From the NCBI GenBank assembly GCA_947630895.1, contig CANRJJ010000017.1, forward strand, positions 1 through 34,349: a stretch of DNA of 34,349 bases, read 5' to 3'. The notes under the pieces are model-generated. The model saw only the letters and a list, made by a program, of their open reading frames with translations. It was not told the origin of the DNA and ran no database searches. The number at the start of each line of letters is the position of its first letter. The stretch's first letter is position 1. Of the stretch, positions 9,365 to 17,120 are shown in pieces. The position numbers were made by a program, and so were the translations under genes. This DNA is from an uncultured Wohlfahrtiimonas sp. (GTDB lineage: Bacteria; Pseudomonadota; Gammaproteobacteria; Cardiobacteriales; Wohlfahrtiimonadaceae).

Positions 9365-10375
9365 TTAAACTAATGGTGGTAAATCTGAGTAATATTTCGC
9401 AGCAACATCAGGATGAGAGCGGCGACGGCCTTTTAAGAAATTTTTGCCAATTTCTGTGAACAATGGATTTTTTGGATCTTTTGTTACTTCAAAATTTTTG
9501 GTTTTTAAATGTTCAGGCAAAGTGAGTAATGGTACTGTTGCATTTAGTTGTGAAGTTAAGAAGAATGCCAAAGCAAAACGATCAACGCCTTTTGGTGGCG
9601 TTGTTACACGGTGTAATGTTGCTTTTAAATAACCTTGAGAGGCAACTTCTAGTAATTCACCAATGTTCACAACAAAAGTACCTTTGATAGGTTCAGCAAC
9701 AACCCATTCATCATCTTTTAATACTTCTAAGCCAGGCGTTTCATCTTGCATCAATAGTGTTAAATAGCCACCATCTTTATGAACGCCAACGCCTTGTTCA
9801 GCAGATTCCGTACCAGGATAGTGAATGGCTTTACATAACACAGAAGGATTGTTTGCATAAGTATGAGCAAAAGCATCAGGTGATTGTCCCAACGATTCTG
9901 CAAATGCTGTTAATAGCAATTTCGCCAAAGCAATCTGCTGACCTTGTAATTCCAACAATGTTGTTTTTAATTCAGGAATTGCTTTCGGCCATTGGTTTGG
10001 GCCTTGAATTCTTAACCAAGGCTGATCCACTGGAATTTCCTCTAATGGAATTGCTTGGTATTCAGGCATGTAATCCAATTGCTCACGAGAATCTGGTTTC
10101 TCTCTTGTGATCTCATCTTTTAATTTTGTATAGCCACGAAAATGACGAGTGTTCACCATTTGAATTTCTAATTTTTCTTCTAATGGTAGGCTAAAAAATT
10201 GCTTAGATAACTCTAATGCACGGTCTAATAATGATTGTTCAATGCCGTGATTTTTGAGATAGAAAAAGCCGATGTTATGTGTAACATCAGCCAATTCAGC
10301 AATAAATTCAGCCTTAGCTTCGCCACCTTGGCGAAACTTTGCAAAGTCTAGAATAGGTAGGTTTTGTTGTGACAT
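9365..10375 (-). CDS. Isopenicillin-N-synthase-like 2-oxoglutarate/Fe(II) oxygenase
   Basis: A non-haem iron oxygenase of the DIOX_N plus 2OG-FeII_Oxy family, 336 aa. The N-terminal half has the DIOX_N hallmark (PILDFAKF... GFFYLKNHGI). The jelly-roll core carries the iron triad H199-K-D201 and H255 (ATLHRV), and R266 in the RFALAFF strand that normally binds the 2-oxoglutarate carboxylate. The substrate is not identifiable. Relatives include flavone/gibberellin-type and ethylene-forming-type oxygenases and many uncharacterised bacterial members. The SD GAGGAG stands 5 bases before the ATG. It is first in an operon with metQ, and the 187-base leader region contains a SAM-II-like aptamer, so a role in oxidising a sulfur compound or recycling methionine is a reasonable inference but unproven. 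Confidence 0.88.
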   Translation of the reverse strand: MSQQNLPILDFAKFRQGGEAKAEFIAELADVTHNIGFFYLKNHGIEQSLLDRALELSKQFFSLPLEEKLEIQMVNTRHFRGYTKLKDEITREKPDSREQLDYMPEYQAIPLEEIPVDQPWLRIQGPNQWPKAIPELKTTLLELQGQQIALAKLLLTAFAESLGQSPDAFAHTYANNPSVLCKAIHYPGTESAEQGVGVHKDGGYLTLLMQDETPGLEVLKDDEWVVAEPIKGTFVVNIGELLEVASQGYLKATLHRVTTPPKGVDRFALAFFLTSQLNATVPLLTLPEHLKTKNFEVTKDPKNPLFTEIGKNFLKGRRRSHPDVAAKYYSDLPPLV

Positions 10376-10475
10376 GAGCTCTCCTCGCTTATCAAGTTAA
10401 TGTTGCCTTTGATTTCGCTTGCCTCTAGTTTTTAGATGGCTCTAAATGGAGATCCTATGCATTCACATGGATGGA

Positions 10476-10524
10476 CGCTTTAGCTGTATATGCCCGCAAG
10501 CTGTTTGGTTCAAATCGGCATACC
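10476..10524 (-). ncRNA. SAM-II-type riboswitch candidate
   Basis: Read on the minus strand: P1 5' arm UAUGCC (10522-10517), the invariant loop GAUUUG (10516-10511), CUUGC (10500-10496), P1 3' arm GGCAUA (10494-10489), a short UACA linker, then GCUAAAGC (10484-10477). The order and register match the SAM-II pseudoknot as I remember it: GAUUU directly after P1, UUGC one base before P1', GCUAAA downstream. GCUUGC can pair with GC-[U]-AA-[A]-GC, leaving the bulged U that contacts SAM in that class. The linker is shorter than in the known structure. The aptamer is about 100 nt ahead of the oxygenase ATG. UCUCC at 10452-10448 could pair with the SD and may form the expression platform; that part is speculation. 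Confidence 0.65.
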
Positions 10525-10526
10525 TT

Positions 10527-10555
10527 ATTCTCATTTTATTAAACATATATGTCAA
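10527..10555 (-). promoter_or_regulatory. Promoter of the oxygenase-metQ operon
   Basis: A perfect TTGACA on the minus strand (10555-10550) with 17-base spacing to GAGAAT (10532-10527), a 4/6 match to the -10 consensus. It lies just after the ABC transporter stop codon and just before the riboswitch candidate. The -10 is weak, and the spacing would place the start at or inside P1, so the exact start site is uncertain. Confidence 0.5.
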
Positions 10556-10562
10556 GTATTTT

Positions 10563-12383
10563 TTAATTTTGCTGGAGTTTCCAAAGCGAGGCATATAGGC
10601 CATTTTGTGCAACCAATGCGGTATGCGATCCTGTCTCAATAATTTTTCCATGATTGATTACAACTAAGCGATCCATTTTAGAAATGGTGGATAAGCGGTG
10701 AGCAATCGCGATCACAGTTTTACCATCCATTAAGGTTTCTAAATGTTCTTGAATGACAGCTTCAGATTCAGAATCAAGGGCAGAAGTGGCTTCATCTAAA
10801 ATTAAAATGGGTGCATTTTTTAATAACACACGTGCAATTGCAATTCGTTGGCGCTGTCCACCTGACAGTTTTACACCATTTTCACCCACAATTGCATCCA
10901 AGCCTTTATTGCCATATTGATCAACCAATTCATAAACAAAGTCATGCGCTTTAGTTTGTTTTAATACTTCTGCGATCATTTCGTCAGTGGCTTCTGGGTT
11001 ACCATACAAAATATTTTCACGAATAGAGCAGTGTAATAAAGCTGTGTCTTGTGCCACAACGCCGATATTTCTGCGCAAGCTCTCTTGGGTAATCTCTTTA
11101 ATATTTTGTCCATCAATGGAGATACTGCCTGATTGAATATCATATAAACGCAGTATGAGATTAATTAACGTAGTTTTGCCGCCACCAGATGGGCCAACCA
11201 ATGCGACTTTTTCGCCAGATTCTATAGTTAAGCTCAGATCTTGATAAATCGGTTTATCAGGATGGTAAGCAAAGTTAATGTGTGAAAACTCTATTTTTCC
11301 TGTATGAACGATAATATGATTAGCATTATGCGCATCCATAATGTCTCGGTCTGCCGTCATGATTTTTAAGCCATCTTGTACACTGCCAATGTCTTCAAAA
11401 ATACCATTCACAACGCGCATTACCCAAGTGGACATCGTATTGATACGAATCACTAAGCTTAATGTAAATGCGATTGCACCTGCCGTGATCAAGGCATTTT
11501 GCCACAGCACTAAAGATAAAAGCACGGTTGCAGCAATCAATAAGCTATTGAGCATCATTAATGAAAAATCTAAAGATGTCACTAAACGTGTTGAATTTAG
11601 CGCCATATTGGTTTGCTCTCGCATTAGCTCATAAGTTTTTTTAGTCTGTTTATCAGAATGAGCAAATAGTTTTAACGTTAAAATATTGCTGTAGCTATCA
11701 ACAATATGCCCCATTAAACGTGAGCGTGATTTGGCTGATTTATGGGATCTATCTCGAGTTTTTGGTAGGAAATATTTTAAAAGAAAAATATAACTAATGA
11801 TCCAAGCAATCATGGGCACTGCTAGCCAAAAATTGAGCTCTACAAATAGAACAACTGTTGTGATCGCATAAATAATCACGCGCCAAAGAGAATCAGTCAA
11901 CATTAAAACTGAGCTTCGTACCGCTTGACCTGTTGACATCACACGGCTCGCAATGCCACCTGCAAAATTACTGTGGAAGAAATTCAAACTTTGTTTAACT
12001 AAATAGTTGTGCTGCTGCCAACGAATGAGAGAAGTGAAGTTCGTTGTGAGCACTTGGTTCATTAAAATATTGTGAATCAATGAGACAATAGGGCGAATTA
12101 ACACAATCACGATTAACATCCAAATGAATGTTGATTTATGTTGTGCGAAAAGCTCAGAAGGCGATTGCACAGATTGCACAATATCAACGATCTCACCGAT
12201 GTATTTAAACAAAGCAATTTCTAAAATTGCAGTGAAAAACCCGACAACAAATAGTGCGATTAATGGACCTTTGACTTGTTTTAGGTAGAACCAGTAAAAA
12301 CCTGAGAGTGTTTTTGGGGGAGCGACATCAGGCGCATGATTGAAGGGATCAATGATTTTTTCGAAGATGTTGAGTTTTTTCAT
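10563..12383 (-). CDS. ABC exporter, fused permease and ATPase
   Basis: A 606-aa half-transporter of the MsbA/multidrug/lipid exporter type, working as a dimer in the inner membrane. The N-terminal about 340 residues form a six-helix ABC membrane domain (hydrophobic blocks near 40-60, 88-108, 165-205 and 275-310). The ATPase domain has Walker A GPSGGGKTT (397-405), a Q-loop at Q445, signature LSGGQRQR (506-513), Walker B ILILDE with E531, and the H-loop in IAHRLS. Substrate is unknown. Inspection finds no leader, protease or adhesion-type N-terminal domain, which argues against a bacteriocin exporter. A 12-bp inverted repeat ends 4 bases before the ATG and covers the SD position. ilvA lies 101 bases upstream on the same strand. 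Confidence 0.92.
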   Translation of the reverse strand: MKKLNIFEKIIDPFNHAPDVAPPKTLSGFYWFYLKQVKGPLIALFVVGFFTAILEIALFKYIGEIVDIVQSVQSPSELFAQHKSTFIWMLIVIVLIRPIVSLIHNILMNQVLTTNFTSLIRWQQHNYLVKQSLNFFHSNFAGGIASRVMSTGQAVRSSVLMLTDSLWRVIIYAITTVVLFVELNFWLAVPMIAWIISYIFLLKYFLPKTRDRSHKSAKSRSRLMGHIVDSYSNILTLKLFAHSDKQTKKTYELMREQTNMALNSTRLVTSLDFSLMMLNSLLIAATVLLSLVLWQNALITAGAIAFTLSLVIRINTMSTWVMRVVNGIFEDIGSVQDGLKIMTADRDIMDAHNANHIIVHTGKIEFSHINFAYHPDKPIYQDLSLTIESGEKVALVGPSGGGKTTLINLILRLYDIQSGSISIDGQNIKEITQESLRRNIGVVAQDTALLHCSIRENILYGNPEATDEMIAEVLKQTKAHDFVYELVDQYGNKGLDAIVGENGVKLSGGQRQRIAIARVLLKNAPILILDEATSALDSESEAVIQEHLETLMDGKTVIAIAHRLSTISKMDRLVVINHGKIIETGSHTALVAQNGLYASLWKLQQN

Positions 12384-12387
12384 TATG

Positions 12388-12424
12388 ACTTAAGCTATGC
12401 ATTTATAAGTGTCATAGCTTAAGT
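12388..12424 (-). repeat. 12-bp inverted repeat abutting the ABC exporter start
   Basis: The arms ACTTAAGCTATG (12388-12399) and CATAGCTTAAGT (12413-12424) are perfect complements around 13 bases. In the mRNA the hairpin ends 4 nt before the AUG and takes in the whole SD zone, where no good SD is visible. It could be a translational switch, an operator, or the terminator of ilvA, though it has no T-tract on the minus strand. Confidence 0.75.
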
Positions 12425-12484
12425 TAAATAAGAAACATTATCAAATGCTAGATTGTGTGAATTAGCAGATGATGATCAAGATTA

Positions 12485-13993
12485 TTATAGAAATAACTGG
12501 TAAGCAGGATTGTCCGTTTCATCAATGTATTCATAACCAAGTTTAGATAAAAATTCTTGGAAAAATACTTCACTTTCAGGTGGAACATTCATGCCAACTA
12601 ATGCGCGTCCATAGTCTGAACCATGATTACGATAATGGAAAAGCGTAATGTTCAGCTGAATGTTTAAAGTATTTAAGAATTTGAATAGAGCATTTGGCTG
12701 TTGTGGGAAAATGATACGAAGTAAACGTTCATGTTTAACACCACGAGGTTTTTTACCGCCCACCATATGGCGAATATGCAATTTTGCTAATTCGTTATCA
12801 CTTAAATCAACCACAGCAAGATTGTGTGCTTCTAAAGCACTGACAACTTCTTGTTTTTCTGATTTACCTTGAAGCTGAATACCGACATAAACAATCGCTT
12901 GGCGATCACTAGAATAGCGATAGTTAAACTCTGTAATGTGGCGTTTGCCGATCACGTTCACAAAGTTTAAGAAGCTTCCAGGTTCTTCTTGAATAGTGAC
13001 CGCAAACAGAGCTTCTTTGCCTTCTCCAAGTTCTGTGCGTTCAGCCACATATTGCAAGCGATCAAAGTTGATGTTTGCACCACTTAAAATATTACCAATA
13101 TTGGTAAATTTACTATTAGGATGCATTTCTAAATATTTTTTAATCCCCGCCACACCTAAAGCGCCTGAAGGCTCAGTAATCGCACGAGTATCTTCAAAAA
13201 TATCTTTCATTGCGGCACAAATTTCGTCAGTCGTGACGCAGACAATGTCATCTACCAGTTTTTTAGCGGCTTCAAACGTATTTTCACCAATTTGTTTAAC
13301 CGCTGTTCCGTCTGCAAATGAACCCACATGAGATAATTTAACGCGTTCATTTTTCTCTAAAGCTGCTTGCATAGAAGCTGATTCAACTGGTTCAACACCA
13401 ATTACTTTACAGTTTGGTGCGATGAATTTGATATAAGCGGCAACCCCTGCGATTAAACCGCCACCGCCAACAGGCACAAATACAGCATCTAAATCAGGTT
13501 GTTGTTCAATCATCTCTTTGCCGATCGTGCCTTGCCCTGCGATCACGTTCCAATCATCAAAAGGATGAATCAATGTTTTGCCATTGTCGCTCGCTAATTG
13601 CAGAGCATAATCACTAGCATCATCAAATGTATCTCCGTAGAGCACAACATTTGCACCGCGCGCTTGGCAAGCTTGTACTTTTAATGCAGGTGCTGTGATT
13701 GGCATCACAATTGTGGTATCAATGCCTAAAGCTTGGCCACTTAAAGCAACGCCTTGAGCATGGTTGCCCGCAGAAACACATATCACACCTTTACGGCGAG
13801 CTTCTGGGGATAATTGATAAATACAGTTATAAGCGCCACGAATTTTGAAAGAAAAAACAGGCTGAGTATCTTCTCGCTTAATCCAAATATTAGTATTCAA
13901 ATTTTTTGATAAACGAGGCATAAAGTCTAAAGATGTGCGTTCTGCAACATCATAGACGCGAGCAGTTAAAATTTTTCGGATTAAATTATCCAT
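12485..13993 (-). CDS. ilvA: Threonine ammonia-lyase, biosynthetic
   Basis: A PLP enzyme that deaminates threonine to 2-oxobutanoate, the first committed step of isoleucine synthesis. It is 502 aa, matching the long biosynthetic type. The PLP Lys is K50 in SFKIRGAYN, and the cofactor phosphate loop GGGGLIAG follows. The C-terminal third contains two ACT-like regulatory subdomains (starting near EALFAVTIQEEPGSFLNFV and RLLRIIFPQQPNALFKFL), which confer isoleucine feedback inhibition in the family. AAAGG precedes the ATG. It lies 55 bases downstream of the NadR-type gene on the same strand. No attenuator or T-box is seen in that gap. Confidence 0.95.
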   Translation of the reverse strand: MDNLIRKILTARVYDVAERTSLDFMPRLSKNLNTNIWIKREDTQPVFSFKIRGAYNCIYQLSPEARRKGVICVSAGNHAQGVALSGQALGIDTTIVMPITAPALKVQACQARGANVVLYGDTFDDASDYALQLASDNGKTLIHPFDDWNVIAGQGTIGKEMIEQQPDLDAVFVPVGGGGLIAGVAAYIKFIAPNCKVIGVEPVESASMQAALEKNERVKLSHVGSFADGTAVKQIGENTFEAAKKLVDDIVCVTTDEICAAMKDIFEDTRAITEPSGALGVAGIKKYLEMHPNSKFTNIGNILSGANINFDRLQYVAERTELGEGKEALFAVTIQEEPGSFLNFVNVIGKRHITEFNYRYSSDRQAIVYVGIQLQGKSEKQEVVSALEAHNLAVVDLSDNELAKLHIRHMVGGKKPRGVKHERLLRIIFPQQPNALFKFLNTLNIQLNITLFHYRNHGSDYGRALVGMNVPPESEVFFQEFLSKLGYEYIDETDNPAYQLFL

Positions 13994-14048
13994 AAGAAAC
14001 CTTTGTAGTCGAGTGATTTTCTGATGAGTTTAGAACGATAACATTACT

Positions 14049-14567
14049 TTACTCAAAAAAATAGGGGAATACGCTATCTAACAGATATGCTTTATACTCT
14101 TTCGGTGATTCACGTAATTTTGTGGCTGAGATGTTGATTTGATCACGATTAGGGTCAAATAATTCAACAGGAAGATTAAAGTATTCTTGGTATAAAGGCG
14201 CATCTTGTGGTTCGCTGCTGAATACGACATCAGGCAAAATATTAAGATCGTTAATGTTAGATTTAACGCGATTAGACCATTCTAGCCAACCATTTGGATA
14301 AGTTGGAATACCATCTTCGTTGAAATCAACGGTGTGAAGATTAGGATACTGTTCAAGATAAGGTTCAAACCAAGCCATACGTTCAGCTCTAGTTGGCATA
14401 CGAATCATTTGGCTTTTGGCAAATAATTTTTGGTCGCGTTCTGTATCGCTGCAAACAAATACATAAAGCTCATTGACAGTTGCTAAAGCTTTTTCCATCA
14501 TAAGCAAATGGCCAGGGTGCAAAGGGAAGAATTTACCGAAAACTAGGCCGGTCGAATATTTTTTCAT
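14049..14567 (-). CDS. NadR-type nicotinamide-nucleotide adenylyltransferase domain protein
   Basis: A 172-aa nucleotidyltransferase that matches the central NMN adenylyltransferase domain of E. coli NadR almost end to end. It has GKFFPLHPGHL (the HxGH-type nucleotide-binding motif), the SDTERD segment, PYPNGWLEWSNRVK, SSEPQDAPLYQEYF, and the C-terminal ISATKLRE motif (ISxTxxR). Expected reaction: NMN plus ATP gives NAD plus pyrophosphate. It lacks both the N-terminal DNA-binding domain and the C-terminal P-loop ribosylnicotinamide kinase domain of full NadR, so it can neither repress nor phosphorylate nicotinamide riboside. A PnuC-type transporter occurs at 30349. The gene is divergent from cls with only 38 bases between the starts. 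Confidence 0.85.
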   Translation of the reverse strand: MKKYSTGLVFGKFFPLHPGHLLMMEKALATVNELYVFVCSDTERDQKLFAKSQMIRMPTRAERMAWFEPYLEQYPNLHTVDFNEDGIPTYPNGWLEWSNRVKSNINDLNILPDVVFSSEPQDAPLYQEYFNLPVELFDPNRDQINISATKLRESPKEYKAYLLDSVFPYFFE

Positions 14568-14605
14568 AAGTTATATAACCGCTCACTAATAGTAAAGGAA
14601 GATGC

Positions 14606-16087
14606 ATGGACGGATTAATCGTCAATATTATCACAACCTGGGGAACCCTTATGGGGGTTTTTGCGATCATCTATTTTCTTGCGGTGTTGATTGTAACAGT
14701 GACTGTTATCAACAATGAAGAGAGTGCCACAAAAACATTAGGCTATTTGACATTGATATGGTTTGTGCCTTTATTGGGTGTTATTTTATATCTTTCATTT
14801 GGTGTGAATTATCGAAATAACCAGATGTATTCTAAAAAACTCAAGATGAATGAAGAGTTAGAAAAAGCGGCGGATACTTATATTGAAAAAGTCGCATCTG
14901 AGGCGTTGAATACCAATAACGAAGCAGTGAATCAATTTAAAACATTAGCGACTCTAGCTGGAAGTGAATTTTCTGATCAAATCAGTGTTGGCAATAATAT
15001 CGATGTATTGATTGATGGTGAAAATGCTTTTCCTGTAATCATCGAAGCCTTAAAAAATGCAAAACAAACCATTCACTTGGAATATTACATTATTCGTGAT
15101 GATCATATCGGTAATCAAATTAAAGATATTTTGATCGAAAAAGCGAAAGAAGGTGTAAAAGTACGCTTAATTTATGATGATTTCGGCAGTAAGGCGATTC
15201 GTGGTCAATATGCGGATGAGTTAAGGGCTGCGGGCGTTGAAGTTTATCCATTCCGTAAGATTATCTTAATTGCATTTGCTAACCGTTTAAATTACCGTAA
15301 TCATAGAAAAATCATCGTTGTGGATGGTAAAATAGGCTTTGTTGGTGGTATTAATATCGGCGATGACTATATCAATTTACCGACATCAAAAGTTTATCAT
15401 CGTGATATGCATTTGCGTGTTGAAGGCCCAATTGTTTACTCATTACAGTACATTTTCTTATGCGATTGGCAGTTCTGTGCGAAAGAAAAAATCACATTGG
15501 AAAGCTCGCTATTCTCAACGCATGAGCCAGTAGACAATGGAAAAGTTGCGCAAATTGCTGCAAGTGGGCCAGATTCTAAATACCCTATGATCATGTACAC
15601 AATCTTGCGTGCAATCATGTTGTCTAAGGAAGAAATTTTAATTACAACGCCATATTTTGTGCCGTCAGAAGGTGTGATGGAAGCCATCAAAAATGCGGCA
15701 TTAAGTGGTGTTAAAGTTAAATTATTGGTGCCTTATGTTACAAATTCTTTGATCACACAATTAGCATCAAGCTCATATTATTCAGCATTAATGGATGCAG
15801 GCGTTGAAATTTATCGCTATAAGAAAGGCTTTATCCACGCAAAAACATCGGTTTTTGATGGCAAGCTAAGCATTATCGGTACAGCGAATATGGATAACCG
15901 AAGCTTCAATCTAAACTTTGAAGTTAATGGCATGATCTATGATGAAGCGCTCGGGCAGAAAATGAGAGATGAATTTGCAGTGGATTTATCTCATTCAGTG
16001 CGCTTAGATCAAAAAGAATGGGAATCGAGAAGCCCGATTAAACGCTTTGTGGAAAAATTGGCAAGATTGTCTTCAACGTTGCTCTAG
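14606..16087 (+). CDS. cls: Cardiolipin synthase
   Basis: A phospholipase-D superfamily membrane enzyme that makes cardiolipin from two phosphatidylglycerols. It is 493 aa, close to E. coli ClsA (486). Two N-terminal transmembrane helices (about residues 10-35 and 42-65) precede two HKD catalytic motifs: HRKIIVVDG...GGINIGDDY in the first half and HAKTSVFDG...GTANMDNRSF in the second. The SD AAAGGAAG supports ATG 14606 rather than the out-of-frame ATG at 14602. It converges on the LysR gene; the two stop codons overlap at a CTAG (16084-16087). Confidence 0.95.
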   Translation: MDGLIVNIITTWGTLMGVFAIIYFLAVLIVTVTVINNEESATKTLGYLTLIWFVPLLGVILYLSFGVNYRNNQMYSKKLKMNEELEKAADTYIEKVASEALNTNNEAVNQFKTLATLAGSEFSDQISVGNNIDVLIDGENAFPVIIEALKNAKQTIHLEYYIIRDDHIGNQIKDILIEKAKEGVKVRLIYDDFGSKAIRGQYADELRAAGVEVYPFRKIILIAFANRLNYRNHRKIIVVDGKIGFVGGINIGDDYINLPTSKVYHRDMHLRVEGPIVYSLQYIFLCDWQFCAKEKITLESSLFSTHEPVDNGKVAQIAASGPDSKYPMIMYTILRAIMLSKEEILITTPYFVPSEGVMEAIKNAALSGVKVKLLVPYVTNSLITQLASSSYYSALMDAGVEIYRYKKGFIHAKTSVFDGKLSIIGTANMDNRSFNLNFEVNGMIYDEALGQKMRDEFAVDLSHSVRLDQKEWESRSPIKRFVEKLARLSSTLL

Positions 16088-16974
16088 TGTTTTTCTAATT
16101 GCTTGGCGAGAGTTTTTGCTAAATGAATAAACTCTACAACTGCAACCGATTGCCATGCATCTTTACGGCGCATAATGATGGCTGTTCTTTCAAATTGTTT
16201 ATTGGGTAAAGGAATGGCTATCAAGTTGTCGTTATGTCTTGGAATATTTTCAGGGATAATTGTCATTAATGGCGTTTGTCGAATAATTTCTATGATGGCA
16301 CTGATTGAATCTACTTCGGTATGGGCTTGAAGATGGATGCCGATGCGCCTAAAGTGATCATCAATTTGTACTCGTGTTGCAAATTTTTGATTCAATAAAA
16401 CCATCGGATGATTCTGTAGCTCTTCTAAAGCGATGGTTTGCCTAGTGGCTAGAGAATGATTTTTAGAAACAACAAGCGCAAGCCTTTCGCTCAATAGTGG
16501 TTCTGCAGATATATTCGGCGAATGGCTTTCATCAAAGCCAATGCCGATGTCTATTTCATCATGAATGAGCATATGTTCGATTTTATCTTGTGTTGCGCTT
16601 TGAATTTGTAGATGAATATGAGGACATTTTTCATATAAAAGATTAGTGAGTGGGCCAATAAAATAAGTAATAAAAGTGGGCGTCACTGCAACTTTTATAG
16701 AACCACGACTGAGATCAGCCAGATCATGAACCGCGCGCTTTCCTTCATTCATTGCCTGAAAGGCTTTTCTAATATATTGAAGATAAACATCGCCAGCATC
16801 TGTTAGGCGAATCTTTCGACCACTTCGATCAAATAATTGAGTGCCTAAATTTTCTTCCAAAGCTTTAATGTGTTGTGATAATGCAGGCTGTGAGATATGC
16901 AAATTTTCAGCAGCTCGAGTAAAGCTTAAGGACTCTGCAACAGCCAAAAAATAATGAACATAACGTAAATGCAT
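16084..16974 (-). CDS. CynR-like LysR-family transcriptional regulator
   Basis: A DNA-binding regulator of 296 aa from ATG 16974 (AGGTGA lies 5 bases upstream; a GTG three codons earlier is less likely). The N-terminal winged helix-turn-helix reads FLAVAESLSFTRAAENLHISQ... and is followed by the FDRSGRKIRLTDAG wing. The effector domain starts near residue 90 with IKVAVTPTFITYFIGPL. Many blocks (FTRAA, FDRSGR, VTPTF..YFIGPL, SISAI.E.IR, ERTA..RRK..WQ) agree with E. coli CynR, the cyanate-responsive activator. It diverges from the permease-amidohydrolase pair, the usual target position for a LysR regulator. In E. coli cynR is also next to codBA (cytosine permease/deaminase), a telling parallel. 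The true effector is unknown. Confidence 0.92.
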   Translation of the reverse strand: MHLRYVHYFLAVAESLSFTRAAENLHISQPALSQHIKALEENLGTQLFDRSGRKIRLTDAGDVYLQYIRKAFQAMNEGKRAVHDLADLSRGSIKVAVTPTFITYFIGPLTNLLYEKCPHIHLQIQSATQDKIEHMLIHDEIDIGIGFDESHSPNISAEPLLSERLALVVSKNHSLATRQTIALEELQNHPMVLLNQKFATRVQIDDHFRRIGIHLQAHTEVDSISAIIEIIRQTPLMTIIPENIPRHNDNLIAIPLPNKQFERTAIIMRRKDAWQSVAVVEFIHLAKTLAKQLEKH

Positions 16975-16984
16975 TTTTATCACC

Positions 16985-17032
16985 TATAAGTTTTTATTAT
17001 AGAGATGATTATAAATAAGACTTTTATCTTAT
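16985..17032. promoter_or_regulatory. Candidate LysR operators in the divergent promoter region
   Basis: Two short inverted repeats sit between the divergent genes: TATAA-N7-TTATA (16985-17001) and ATAAGA-N6-TCTTAT (17015-17032). Paired dyads of this kind fit the recognition and activation sites of LysR-type regulators. The first overlaps the regulator's own leader, consistent with autorepression. Confidence 0.5.
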
Positions 17033-17120
17033 GAAATAGAATCGTTATGCTTGGCGCAAATTATAAAAATTAAAGTTTGTGAATAAAAATTTATTTAATA
17101 GTGAAAATATAGGTGACATT

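Noticed and set aside
10436-10456. A six-codon leader peptide frame (ATG CAT AGG...) in the oxygenase leader
   Set aside because: It has no SD and no run of regulatory codons, so attenuation by a leader peptide is not supported.
10491-10530. A GGTTCAAATC string on the + strand resembling a tRNA T-loop
   Set aside because: The flanking bases do not form a T-stem and no cloverleaf can be drawn; the segment is explained by the minus-strand riboswitch candidate.
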